From assembly GCF_022568795.1 (NCBI RefSeq), contig NZ_JAKZHU010000006.1, forward strand, positions 1 through 40,153: a stretch of 40,153 nucleotides of DNA. Direction: 5' to 3'. The notes below the pieces were generated by a model, which was not told where the DNA came from, did not search any database, and saw nothing but the letters and a program-made list of their open reading frames with translations. The number at the start of each line of letters is the position of its first letter. The first letter of the stretch is position 1. The DNA is from Arsenicicoccus dermatophilus. Lineage in GTDB: Bacteria; Actinomycetota; Actinomycetes; Actinomycetales; Dermatophilaceae. Below are positions 10,989-17,732 of the stretch, piece by piece. Position numbers and translations under genes: made by a program.

Positions 10989-11579
10989 TCACGCTGGGTC
11001 CTGGCGTCGGGGAGCCTTCGTCCCGACGCCAGGACCGGTGCCGGTTCTGGGTGCGTCGTGGCATGGTTCACGGGGTCGGAGGTTGGCCGTCGGCGTATGC
11101 GTTGGGGAAGAGGCCTTCGGGGGTGCTTCGTAGGGCAGTGGTGTGTCGAGATCAGCGGTGTCTTTGGATTTGGCGAATGGGCCGAGTGGGCTGGCGAGGA
11201 TGCTCATGTGGTGGTCGGCGTGGTCGCGGAGCCAGGTGGAGATGCCGGTGGCGGGGTTGAGGCGGAGGTGTTCCCAGGCTCGCCACATGGCTTCGAGGCG
11301 GATGATAGCTTTGGCTGATTCCCACCAGCGGGCGGACCAGCGCAGCTCGGCGCGTCCTTCTTCGCCGACGCGGCGGCGGTAGGTCGGCATCAGGAACTCA
11401 CGCACGAACTGGTCGACGCTGCCGTAGTAGAGCGAGGGGGCGTGTCGGGGCCGTTGGTCGCTTGTCTGGTCGATGACGGGCTCATCACCGTGGACTGCCT
11501 GGCAGGTGGGGGGGTTCAGCTCGGCTTCGGCGGCCTCGGAGGCCGCTACCTTGAGGGCTTGGAGCCGGTCGGGGGTCAA
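10989..11579 (-). CDS. DUF4913 domain protein
   Basis: The central region reads YYGSVDQFVREFLMPTYRRR, then WSARWWESAKAIIRLEAMWR, AWEHLRLNPATG and WLRDHADHHMSIL. This is the conserved DUF4913 pattern found on actinobacterial plasmids and conjugative elements. The frame runs on upstream without stops, but I place the start at TTG 11579 because GAGGAAAG sits seven bases before it and the sequence becomes domain-like there (LTPDRLQALKVAASEAAEAE). That gives 196 residues. The C-terminus is Pro/Thr-rich. The molecular role of the family is unknown. It is convergent with the toxin operon, and the two are separated by terminator hairpins. Confidence 0.75.
   Translation of the reverse strand: MTPDRLQALKVAASEAAEAELNPPTCQAVHGDEPVIDQTSDQRPRHAPSLYYGSVDQFVREFLMPTYRRRVGEEGRAELRWSARWWESAKAIIRLEAMWRAWEHLRLNPATGISTWLRDHADHHMSILASPLGPFAKSKDTADLDTPLPYEAPPKASSPTHTPTANLRPREPCHDAPRTGTGPGVGTKAPRRQDPA
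11001..11032. repeat. Perfect 11-bp inverted repeat
   Basis: CTGGCGTCGGG and CCCGACGCCAG are exact complements with a 10-base loop. The repeat lies inside the last codons of the DUF4913 frame (stop at 10989). It probably acts with the hairpin at 10915 as a bidirectional transcription barrier between convergent genes. Confidence 0.55.
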
Positions 11580-11744
11580 GATCTTTCCTCGATCATCTCG
11601 CTTCCCCAGCAGATGCTGGATTGAGCGTGTCCAAGAACCGGGGTCAGGCCCCCTGGGCCAAGAAGAACTTTCCAGCCTGACCCGGCCCCCGGGCGGAGCA
11701 CCGATAGGTCGCAACCCGGGGGTGAGGTCGCCTCGTACGACCAG

Positions 11745-12110
11745 GTGCTGGGTGAGGTCGTTGCCCGGCTCGCTGCCGGGCAGGCCCGTGCTGTCACCGC
11801 GGTGGGGGTGGAGCGGATCCGCACCTACCACGCGGTCGGGTCGGTGATCGCGGCGGCGCAGCGTGAGCAGGGGTGGGGTGCGCAGGTCATCGACCGGTTG
11901 TCGGCGGACCTGCGGGCCCGGTTCCCCGACCAGGCGGGGTTGAGCCCACGGAACCTGCGGTACATGCGAGACCTCGCGGTGGCGTGGCCGGACGGCAATG
12001 TGGCAACCGCAGCTACCACATTCCCGTGGGGGCACGTCACGGTGCTCCTGTCCCAGGTCAAGGACCCCACCGTGCGGGTCTGGTACGTCGAGCAGGCCGT
12101 CGCCGGCCGT
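11745..12110 (+). pseudogene. Truncated DUF1016 N-terminal domain (YhcG-like remnant)
   Basis: The plus frame starting at GTG 11745 (open back to about 11626) encodes LSADLRARFPDQAGLSPRNL, then RYMRD and FPWGHVTVLLSQVKD. This closely parallels the DUF1016 N-terminal domain at 1-906. Homology stops at about residue 122 (VWYVEQAVAGR). The same frame continues to 12401 with Gly/Ala-rich text unlike the family, so the nuclease half is missing. Bases 12112-12400 between this fragment and the toxin-antitoxin promoter hold no gene I can support; a minus-strand stretch (LITTSTGTVSFVVELGAHAH) looks faintly protein-like and may be a piece of another disrupted gene. Confidence 0.7.
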
Positions 12111-12406
12111 GTCGATGGGCATCCGCATGGCGCGCTCGATCGCGGGGGTCTCGGATGTAGCGGCCTGGCGGGCATGGGCGTGGGCGCCGAGCTCGACGAC
12201 GAAGCTGACGGTGCCGGTGCTGGTCGTGATCAAGGTGGCAGGGTCGATGCTGCTGCCCTGCACGCGCGGCTCACACCGTTGTGCACGGGGGTTGTGCACG
12301 TGCTGTGGGCGGGCGTGTCGGGGTCGTGCGGAAACGGCCGCATTCACACGGCATCCATCCGGCATGAGGGGCGCGACAAGCCCTTCCGGCGAACAGACTA
12401 GTTTTG

Positions 12407-12436
12407 TGAGACAGAACACCTGGTTCTGTCTACAAT
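12407..12436 (+). promoter_or_regulatory. Promoter with overlapping palindromic operator for the toxin-antitoxin pair
   Basis: AGACAGAAC (12409-12417) and GTTCTGTCT (12423-12431) form a perfect 9-bp inverted repeat with a 5-base spacer. It abuts a -10 element TACAAT (12431-12436), with TGAGAC (12407-12412) as a weak -35 at 18 bases. The predicted transcription start falls at or next to the ATG at 12443, so the mRNA is probably leaderless. An operator placed over the promoter is the usual arrangement for autoregulated toxin-antitoxin genes. Confidence 0.7.
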
Positions 12437-12442
12437 ACTCGT

Positions 12443-12715
12443 ATGGGTCTAGTCATCGCGGAGAGCGCACGCAAGCACGGAGTCACCCGTGATGAAGTCA
12501 CCTTCGCGATAGCGAACGCCCACGCGGTGGTCCCGAAGTTCTCACCGGCACGGGTGCCAGGAGCTCAGGCGCCGACGCTATGGATCGGCCCTCGCCGTCT
12601 GGGCGGTGAGCTGATCGAAGTCATGGGCGAGGTCCAGGAACCCCGCACCTTGTGGATCTTCCACGCCATGGCGCTTCGCCCCAAGTTCCGCCACTACATC
12701 GAGGAGACGCAATGA
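12443..12715 (+). CDS. BrnT-like toxin (RelE superfamily ribonuclease-type)
   Basis: The 90-residue protein has the layout of BrnT-like toxins: an N-terminal helix (ESARKHGVTRDEVTFAIANA), a strand pair around LWIGPRRLGGELIEVMGEV, and a C-terminal IFHAMALRPKFRHYIEE in which the HAMxxRPK pattern is typical. BrnT proteins cleave RNA; activity here is inferred. ATG 12443 is the only start between the -10 box and the coding region, so translation is probably leaderless. The stop overlaps the next gene's ATG (ATGA at 12712), and the toxin-first order matches BrnTA loci. Confidence 0.65.
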   Translation: MGLVIAESARKHGVTRDEVTFAIANAHAVVPKFSPARVPGAQAPTLWIGPRRLGGELIEVMGEVQEPRTLWIFHAMALRPKFRHYIEETQ

Positions 12716-13086
12716 GCACCACCACCCGACAGGGCGATCCCCTGGACGGCGCCGAGGCCGCGGCCTGGGCCGAGTCGCCCGAGCGCGACCTCACCCACAC
12801 CACGATCCTGCACGGACAGGCAGCGCAGGACTTCACTACCGCGCTTCTCGCTGACGTACTGGCCGACGACCCGAGCACCGCCGCCGAGTTCGAGGCCGCC
12901 CGAGAGGCAGGTCGCGGCGGCCGCCCGTCCCTGAGCCCGACCACACCCGGCCCCTCCCCCACCTGGAGCCTGCGCGTGCCCGCAGACCTCGACACCGCGA
13001 TGCGTCAGCGCGCCGCCGACGAAGGCACAACCCTGCCCGCACTCCTACGCCGCATCGCAGACGACTACCTCGCCCACGCAAGCTGA
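12712..13086 (+). CDS. BrnA-like antitoxin with C-terminal ribbon-helix-helix-type domain
   Basis: The gene starts in an ATGA overlap with the toxin gene and encodes 124 residues. The N-terminal two thirds are acidic and probably flexible (toxin-binding). The C-terminal ~40 residues (WSLRVPADLDTAMRQRAADE, then GTTLPALLRRIADDYLA) fit a ribbon-helix-helix DNA-binding fold. It likely binds the palindrome at 12409-12431 and represses its own operon. The family assignment rests on gene order and fold pattern rather than strong identity. Confidence 0.6.
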   Translation: MSTTTRQGDPLDGAEAAAWAESPERDLTHTTILHGQAAQDFTTALLADVLADDPSTAAEFEAAREAGRGGRPSLSPTTPGPSPTWSLRVPADLDTAMRQRAADEGTTLPALLRRIADDYLAHAS

Positions 13087-13281
13087 CCCAACACTTCCCC
13101 AGCAGCCTCCATCGCGCCCGGCCGGGAACGCCACTCGCCCAGTACCTCTGCCGAGGGTGCAAGAGGTGTGTGGCACATGAGCCTGTCCTGTTCTGGGTCT
13201 TTGATCGAGGGGGTGGTGACGTAGGCAATCTCCGGTCGTGCGAGACGATTTCACGTCTTGGGTCGGTCGCTAGGGTGAGTC

Positions 13282-13966
13282 ATGCCGTCTCCGCAGACCA
13301 CTTCTGACGCCGCGTCCGATGCCTCCGCCGTCGAGGTCGCGTTCGAGCGCCCCGCACGTCACGGTGAGCGATGGACCACCGTGGAGTTTGAGCAGCTGAT
13401 TCAGGGCTTGCGTGATGGCTTGCACGTCCTGGATCTCGCCGCGGCGCACCAGCGATCCGCGGGTGCTATCCGCGCGGCCGCGGTCCGTCTCCTCGGCGAC
13501 GAGTCGGTGGCGTCGATCGACGCCGTGGATGTCTTGCGTGAGCGCCTGGCGGATCCCAGCTACGACCCCGGCCCGGCGATCGCTGAGGCCATCCGTGCCG
13601 CGCAGGCGAGACGTCAGGCAGCCCAGGAGGTCGGCCCGCTCGAGGACGAGGTCGTGCGCTACCTGCGCGACCGGGCCCGCGTGTCGAGGGCCGCCTCGTC
13701 GCCGCGGTCCGCACCGCCCGCCGCGACGGCATGGAACCTGAACTGATCGCTGCCCTGCTCGACCGCTGCGCCCCCGCGCCCCAGATGCCGGCCCTGACCA
13801 GGACCCTCACGATCACCTGACACCGCAGGAGTGGGCGCAAGCCGCTGAGCTGATGGAGCGGGTGTCCGCCGATGTCGGAGCCGAGAGCGAGCTAGCGGCT
13901 AGGCTCGCTGATGCCGCGACTGCCGCCCGTCAGTTGGCTGGGCAGGACGTCGACGAAGCACGTTGA
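13282..13966 (+). CDS. Myb/SANT-like DNA-binding protein, reading frame broken twice
   Basis: ATG 13282 begins a protein with GERWTTVEFEQLIQGLRDGL, then HVLDLAAAHQRSAGAIRAAA, a Myb-like or gcrA-like helix-turn-helix seen in proteins that bind DNA. Coding character moves to the second frame near 13682 (EGRLVAAVRTARRDGMEPEL) and to the third near 13780 (DQDPHDHLTPQEWAQAAELM), ending at TGA 13964-13966. Joined, it would be about 228 residues. Both shifts equal one missing base and lie in C/G-rich runs, so sequence error is likely, but decay cannot be excluded. Read literally, the first frame stops at 13746. A TAGGGT -10-like box ends six bases before the ATG, suggesting a leaderless or very short leader. 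Confidence 0.55.
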
Positions 13967-13976
13967 CCCGCCCTGT

Positions 13977-14036
13977 GTGGGCATGAGCAGGGCCCGGACC
14001 CCTCCACCGGGGTTGCGGGCCCTGCTCATGCCCCAC
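13977..14036. terminator. Bidirectional terminator hairpin
   Basis: GGCATGAGCAGGGCCCG (13980-13996) pairs perfectly with 14016-14032 over 17 bp, with a further short extension outside. It separates the convergent genes ending at 13966 and 14053. Confidence 0.8.
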
Positions 14037-14052
14037 CGTCGCCGCGATGCGC

Positions 14053-14363
14053 CTATGCGCTGCGGCTGCGTAGGTAGCGGCGGTAGCGGGCGTTGATGCC
14101 GGACTCGGTGATCTCTTCGCCGGGTAGGTCGTGGGTGGCTTTGGCCATGGCGTAGCGGCTGGCGCCGTCGGCGACGAGCTGGGCGACGGTGGCGTCGAGT
14201 CGGGCAGCGGCCTGCGCGGCCTTGCGCTCGGCGGCTTGTAGGCCCGGTAGGCGGCGATGAAGTCGCGTCGCTGGTCGGCGTTCATGGGCTCACGCTCGTG
14301 CTTCCTGATCCGGTGGCGCTGGGTCTGGGCGAGCGGTGCGAACGAGGCTGCGGCGGCGGTCAT
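14053..14363 (-). CDS. Small helical DNA-binding-like protein (frame break)
   Basis: ATG 14363 is preceded by GGAGAAG. The first frame gives MTAAAASFAPLAQTQRHRIR and NADQRRDFIAAYRA. Near 14240 coding character moves to another frame: QAAERKAAQAAARLDATVAQ, LVADGASRYAMAKATHDLPG, then NARYRRYLRSRSA and TAG at 14053. Joined length is about 103 residues. The distal part (LVADGASRYAMAKATHDLPG) resembles a short helix-turn-helix used by small plasmid proteins. The break equals one missing base. It is the last gene before the convergent terminator. No named family is recognised. Confidence 0.5.
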
Positions 14364-14403
14364 GGTCTTCTCCGAGTCGTGAGGGGGCGAGGTGTGGTGG
14401 GGG

Positions 14404-14649
14404 TTACCAGCCGCGGGCGGTGATGATGTCCCCAGTCCGGGGCGGCAGCACCTCCAGGTCGAAGCGGCTGACCTTGACCCGGCGCGATATCCCGTCGACG
14501 GCGACGTACACGTCCGGGTGCAACCACCCGGCCGTGCCCTCGACCGTGCCGGTCATCCCTTTCATGACCACGACCCGGCCGGGGATCAGACCGCTTTCTC
14601 TGAGGTCACGGGTGAATCGCACCTTGGCGCCTCGGCGGAAGTCGCTCAT
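14404..14649 (-). CDS. Hypothetical 81-residue beta-rich protein
   Basis: ATG 14649 is preceded by AAGGAAAA. The product (MSDFRRGAKVRFTRDL, then GRVVVMKGMTGTVEG and VYVAVDGISRRVKVSRFDLE) looks like a small beta-barrel or SH3-like fold, with repeated short strands and a Pro-rich end. It sits between the peptidoglycan hydrolase gene and the gene at 14363 in the same direction, and may be the tail of the secretion operon. Function unknown. Confidence 0.6.
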   Translation of the reverse strand: MSDFRRGAKVRFTRDLRESGLIPGRVVVMKGMTGTVEGTAGWLHPDVYVAVDGISRRVKVSRFDLEVLPPRTGDIITARGW

Positions 14650-14726
14650 CAGGTTTTCCTTGTCCGTTCGCATCCGCCCACCCAGCATCTCATCCGAGCG
14701 TGACGTCTGCTCACTTTGTGTTGGTT

Positions 14727-15746
14727 TTATCCGGCTACGGGGTAGTACGGGGCGGCCCACCCCAGGTAGGGTCCCCAGCTCTTGAGGTCCACCAGGCGTT
14801 CCTTGCCGATACGGCCGCGGGGGCTGTCGGTGGTGACGATCCACCCGCCACCGACGGACAGGGCGACGTGCCGGGCGGGGTTGCGGCTCCAGTAGAAGAC
14901 CAGGGCGCCGGCTGGTGGGTTCTCGTCGCCGGGGTGCTTCATCTCCCGGGGGGTGGTGTCCCACTGGTTGATGGCGGTGGGCCGGCCGCTGTAGGACCAG
15001 CCGTAGGCGTTGCTGACCCATGCCTGGCAGATGCTCGGGCGGACGGGTGTGCCGACCTTGGACAACGCCCACGCGACGGCCTCGGCGGGGCTGCGGGGGT
15101 TGTTCCGGGGCAGGTCGACCCGCAGGGGTCCACCGCCGGGACCGCCGGCCGGGGCCCCGCCGCGGCACACGATGTGCCCGGTGAGCTTCTGCACCAGGGC
15201 ACGGGCCAGGGGCTCGTCGTCGGCGTACGCGGACGGGAAACCGGACTTCTGGACGCGCTGCGCGGCGACCGTGACGGGTAGGGCCTGCCAGCCCTTCACC
15301 GAGAACAGGCCAGGGTTACCACCACGGCCCTTGAGAAAGCTCTCGACGGCGAAGCGGGGGGTGCGGATCTGCGCGGCGGTGCCCCATCCCATCGAGGGCC
15401 GCTGCTGGAAGTAGCCCAGGGAGTCGCGGTCGCCGTAGTCGAGGTTGCGTAGCCCTGACTCCTGGCTGGCGGTGGCCAGCATGACGACCAGGGCTTGGTC
15501 GTCGGCGCCGAAGCTGCGTGCGTGCCCGATCAACGCGGCCACGCCGGTGAGCTGGTCGCGGCTCATGCCGGCCATGCGCACGGTCACGTCGATCCCGCAG
15601 TCCACGTCCCCGGCCGGGAGCGCAGTCGTCGGGGCCGAGGTCGGCGCGCCCTCGGGCATGGCGCCCTCACCGCCGGCTCCGCCGAACGCGGCGAGCCCGA
15701 CGGCGATGCCGACACCGCCGGCGACCAGGGCTGGCAGGAGTCTCAC
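14727..15746 (-). CDS. Conjugative peptidoglycan hydrolase: lytic-transglycosylase-like plus NlpC/P60-like domains
   Basis: GTG 15746 overlaps the previous gene's stop (GTGA), giving 339 residues. An N-terminal hydrophobic segment (ALVAGGVGIAVGLAAFGG) is a signal or anchor. Residues ~60-185 are a transglycosylase-like domain with the conserved MLATASQESGLRNLDYGDRD and LGYFQQRPSMGWGT; E96 is the probable catalytic acid. Residues ~220-339 look like an NlpC/P60 or CHAP endopeptidase, with C240 (SICQAWV) and H293 (ARHVALSVGGG) as likely catalytic pair. Such two-domain enzymes open the wall for conjugation channels in Gram-positive bacteria. It is near the end of the secretion operon. Confidence 0.8.
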   Translation of the reverse strand: MRLLPALVAGGVGIAVGLAAFGGAGGEGAMPEGAPTSAPTTALPAGDVDCGIDVTVRMAGMSRDQLTGVAALIGHARSFGADDQALVVMLATASQESGLRNLDYGDRDSLGYFQQRPSMGWGTAAQIRTPRFAVESFLKGRGGNPGLFSVKGWQALPVTVAAQRVQKSGFPSAYADDEPLARALVQKLTGHIVCRGGAPAGGPGGGPLRVDLPRNNPRSPAEAVAWALSKVGTPVRPSICQAWVSNAYGWSYSGRPTAINQWDTTPREMKHPGDENPPAGALVFYWSRNPARHVALSVGGGWIVTTDSPRGRIGKERLVDLKSWGPYLGWAAPYYPVAG

Positions 15747-16207
15747 CGCACGCCACCGCCGACCACGACCCAGGTCCCGTCGGTGGGCCGGACCGGGGCG
15801 GTGAGCACGTGCCCGTCGGCCAGGGAGACCGTCACGTCGCACCCGCCCTGCAGGGCCGGGAGGGTGGTCCAGCTCGTGACGGTGGTCGCGGGGATCGCTG
15901 AGGTGTTGGCCTCGGCCCACACGTCGACGTCGGCGGGGGTGACGTACTGACTCATGACGGTCTGCGCCCAGGGGCGGGCCGGCTTGCCGCGGCCGGTCAG
16001 CCATGCCTGGGCGAAGGCGATGCCGAAGCGGGTGCACGAGTCGTTCTTGGGGCCGAGCTGCGTCGCCGTGGGGTGGGGGCTGGTCGCTGTGGGCGGGGTG
16101 CAGCCGCGCAGGCCGAGCACGGCCAGGAGCAGCACGGCTGCGGCGGTCGCGGCCAGGACGCGCCGCAGGCGGCGGGGGGTGTACACGAGCCAGCGCAGGA
16201 AGGTCAT
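15743..16207 (-). CDS. TcpC/VirB8-like conjugation channel protein
   Basis: A 154-residue protein with a short cytoplasmic basic N-terminus, one membrane helix (RVLAATAAAVLLLAVLGLRG, about residues 16-36), a Thr/Pro linker, and an outside domain of ~100 residues that suits an NTF2-like fold (FGIAFAQAWLTGRGK, YVTPADVDVWAEA, ending DGTWVVVGGGVR). This layout is that of TcpC/VirB8 scaffold proteins of type IV secretion channels. It starts in an ATGA overlap with the gene before it and ends in a GTGA overlap with the hydrolase gene. Assignment is by architecture and context. Confidence 0.6.
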   Translation of the reverse strand: MTFLRWLVYTPRRLRRVLAATAAAVLLLAVLGLRGCTPPTATSPHPTATQLGPKNDSCTRFGIAFAQAWLTGRGKPARPWAQTVMSQYVTPADVDVWAEANTSAIPATTVTSWTTLPALQGGCDVTVSLADGHVLTAPVRPTDGTWVVVGGGVR

Positions 16208-17730
16208 CAGGATGCCTCCGCCGGCTGGTCGTCGCGGTCGCGCCTGAGGCGACGCTCGATCGCGGCGGCGATGCGGGCGGCGGCGTCGGTGGTGTCGTCA
16301 CCGATCGCGCGTCGGGCCAGGAGCTTGCGGCGCTTCCACACGGCCCGGCAGGCGCCGTAGACGAGGGCGAAGAAGAACAGGCGCACGTCGGTGTCGGCGG
16401 GGACCTGGATCGCGGCGGACAGCGCGCCGACCACGAACACCATGAACCCGATCACGGAGGCGACGGCGATCAGGGCGATGCGGGCCAGCTCGGCGACGTA
16501 CCGGTAGGCGAGGTGCTGCACGGGGGGCACGAGCGTCAGCGCGACGATCCCGGGGAACAGGATCACCCCGGCCTCCAGGAAGAACCGGCACAGGCACAGG
16601 ATCACGGTCAGGTGCAGGGCGGGCATGACGGCCAGCAGGCCGCCGAGGAGACCGAACGCGCCGTCGACGGGCCGGGAGCTGGTGTCGGTGCCGGCCAGCG
16701 CGGCGTACCCGATCGGGAACTCGTCCTTGATCTTGGCCGCGACGGCTTTGTACTCCTCCTTCTTGCGGTCGATGATCGCCTCGGCCTGCTTGGGGTCGGC
16801 CGCGATGGTGGCGGCCTCGGCGCGGGTCAGCGCGCCGGCCTTGTACAGCGCGGTCCCGTACTTGTCCGCGGCCGCGGTGTCCGCGCCGAACATCTGCCGG
16901 CGCCAGGTGGGAAGCAGGATCGAGTCGACCAGGACCGAGCCGATCGCGTCGGACACGCGGGTCGGGGCGTGCTCGCCGTCAGCGTCGGGCGGGGTCGCTC
17001 GGACGGTGTCCAAGGGCTGCGCGCCGGTGCCTTTGGAGGCGTTGGCGGCGGTGCTGGCCTGCGCGGAGACGCTGGAGATGGCGTTCATGACCGCGGCCGT
17101 GGCGCGTCCTACGCCCGCACCGACGGTCAGGCACCACACGGCTGCCAGGAGAGCACCGAAGATCAGCAGGCCGGCGCGGCCGGTCGTGGTGGCCGAGCCG
17201 GCGACGTCCCCGCGGTGGGAGCTCGCGGCGATCCACAGGCCCAGGGCCAGCCCCGAGATCCCCAGGAACGCGGCGAACACGTAGACGCTCTGCCAGGCCA
17301 GGGGCTCGGTGAACCGGGAGACGGCGCCCCACACGGCCGGGTTGTCGAAGGTGAACCGGGCGACCTGCACGGTGACCGCGATCACGTAGCTGGTGACGTC
17401 GTTCTCCCACGACGCCAGCGTGTTGGGGCCGTCCTTGAACGGCGTCTTCTGCTGGAGGGCCCCGAAGCAGCCCGGGTCGTACACGACCGGGTGCCACCCG
17501 CCATACCCGTAGGTGGCGTACAGGCCCCCGGTCTTGGTGGCAGGCAGCTCGTCGATCTGCCCGCCACCGTCGGAGGGCAGACCAGGGCTCGGGGGGCGCA
17601 GACAGTCGGTGCCGGGGATCGAGATGTCAGCCGGCGCCCGCAGCGGCACGGCGGCCGCGGCAGCGGCCGGGACCAGGACACCACCGGCGACGACCCCGGC
17701 CAGGGCGACGGCGGCCGCGACGCGGCGCAT
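16207..17730 (-). CDS. TrbL/VirB6-like polytopic membrane protein
   Basis: A 507-residue protein with a signal peptide (VAAAVALAGVVAGGVLVPAA), a periplasm-type N-terminal stretch with cysteines (GTDCLRPP, DPGCFGAL), and at least six membrane helices. Examples are VYVFAAFLGISGLALGLWIA, AGLLIFGALLAAVWCLTVGA and IALIAVASVIGFMVFVVGAL. This is the TrbL/VirB6-like plan of Gram-positive conjugation channels. ATG 17730 is preferred because GGGGGAG lies eight bases upstream; GTG 17736, which overlaps the VirB4-like stop, is the alternative. The C-terminus (ERRLRRDRDDQPAEAS) is charged and cytoplasmic. Confidence 0.75.
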   Translation of the reverse strand: MRRVAAAVALAGVVAGGVLVPAAAAAAVPLRAPADISIPGTDCLRPPSPGLPSDGGGQIDELPATKTGGLYATYGYGGWHPVVYDPGCFGALQQKTPFKDGPNTLASWENDVTSYVIAVTVQVARFTFDNPAVWGAVSRFTEPLAWQSVYVFAAFLGISGLALGLWIAASSHRGDVAGSATTTGRAGLLIFGALLAAVWCLTVGAGVGRATAAVMNAISSVSAQASTAANASKGTGAQPLDTVRATPPDADGEHAPTRVSDAIGSVLVDSILLPTWRRQMFGADTAAADKYGTALYKAGALTRAEAATIAADPKQAEAIIDRKKEEYKAVAAKIKDEFPIGYAALAGTDTSSRPVDGAFGLLGGLLAVMPALHLTVILCLCRFFLEAGVILFPGIVALTLVPPVQHLAYRYVAELARIALIAVASVIGFMVFVVGALSAAIQVPADTDVRLFFFALVYGACRAVWKRRKLLARRAIGDDTTDAAARIAAAIERRLRRDRDDQPAEAS

Positions 17731-17732
17731 GG

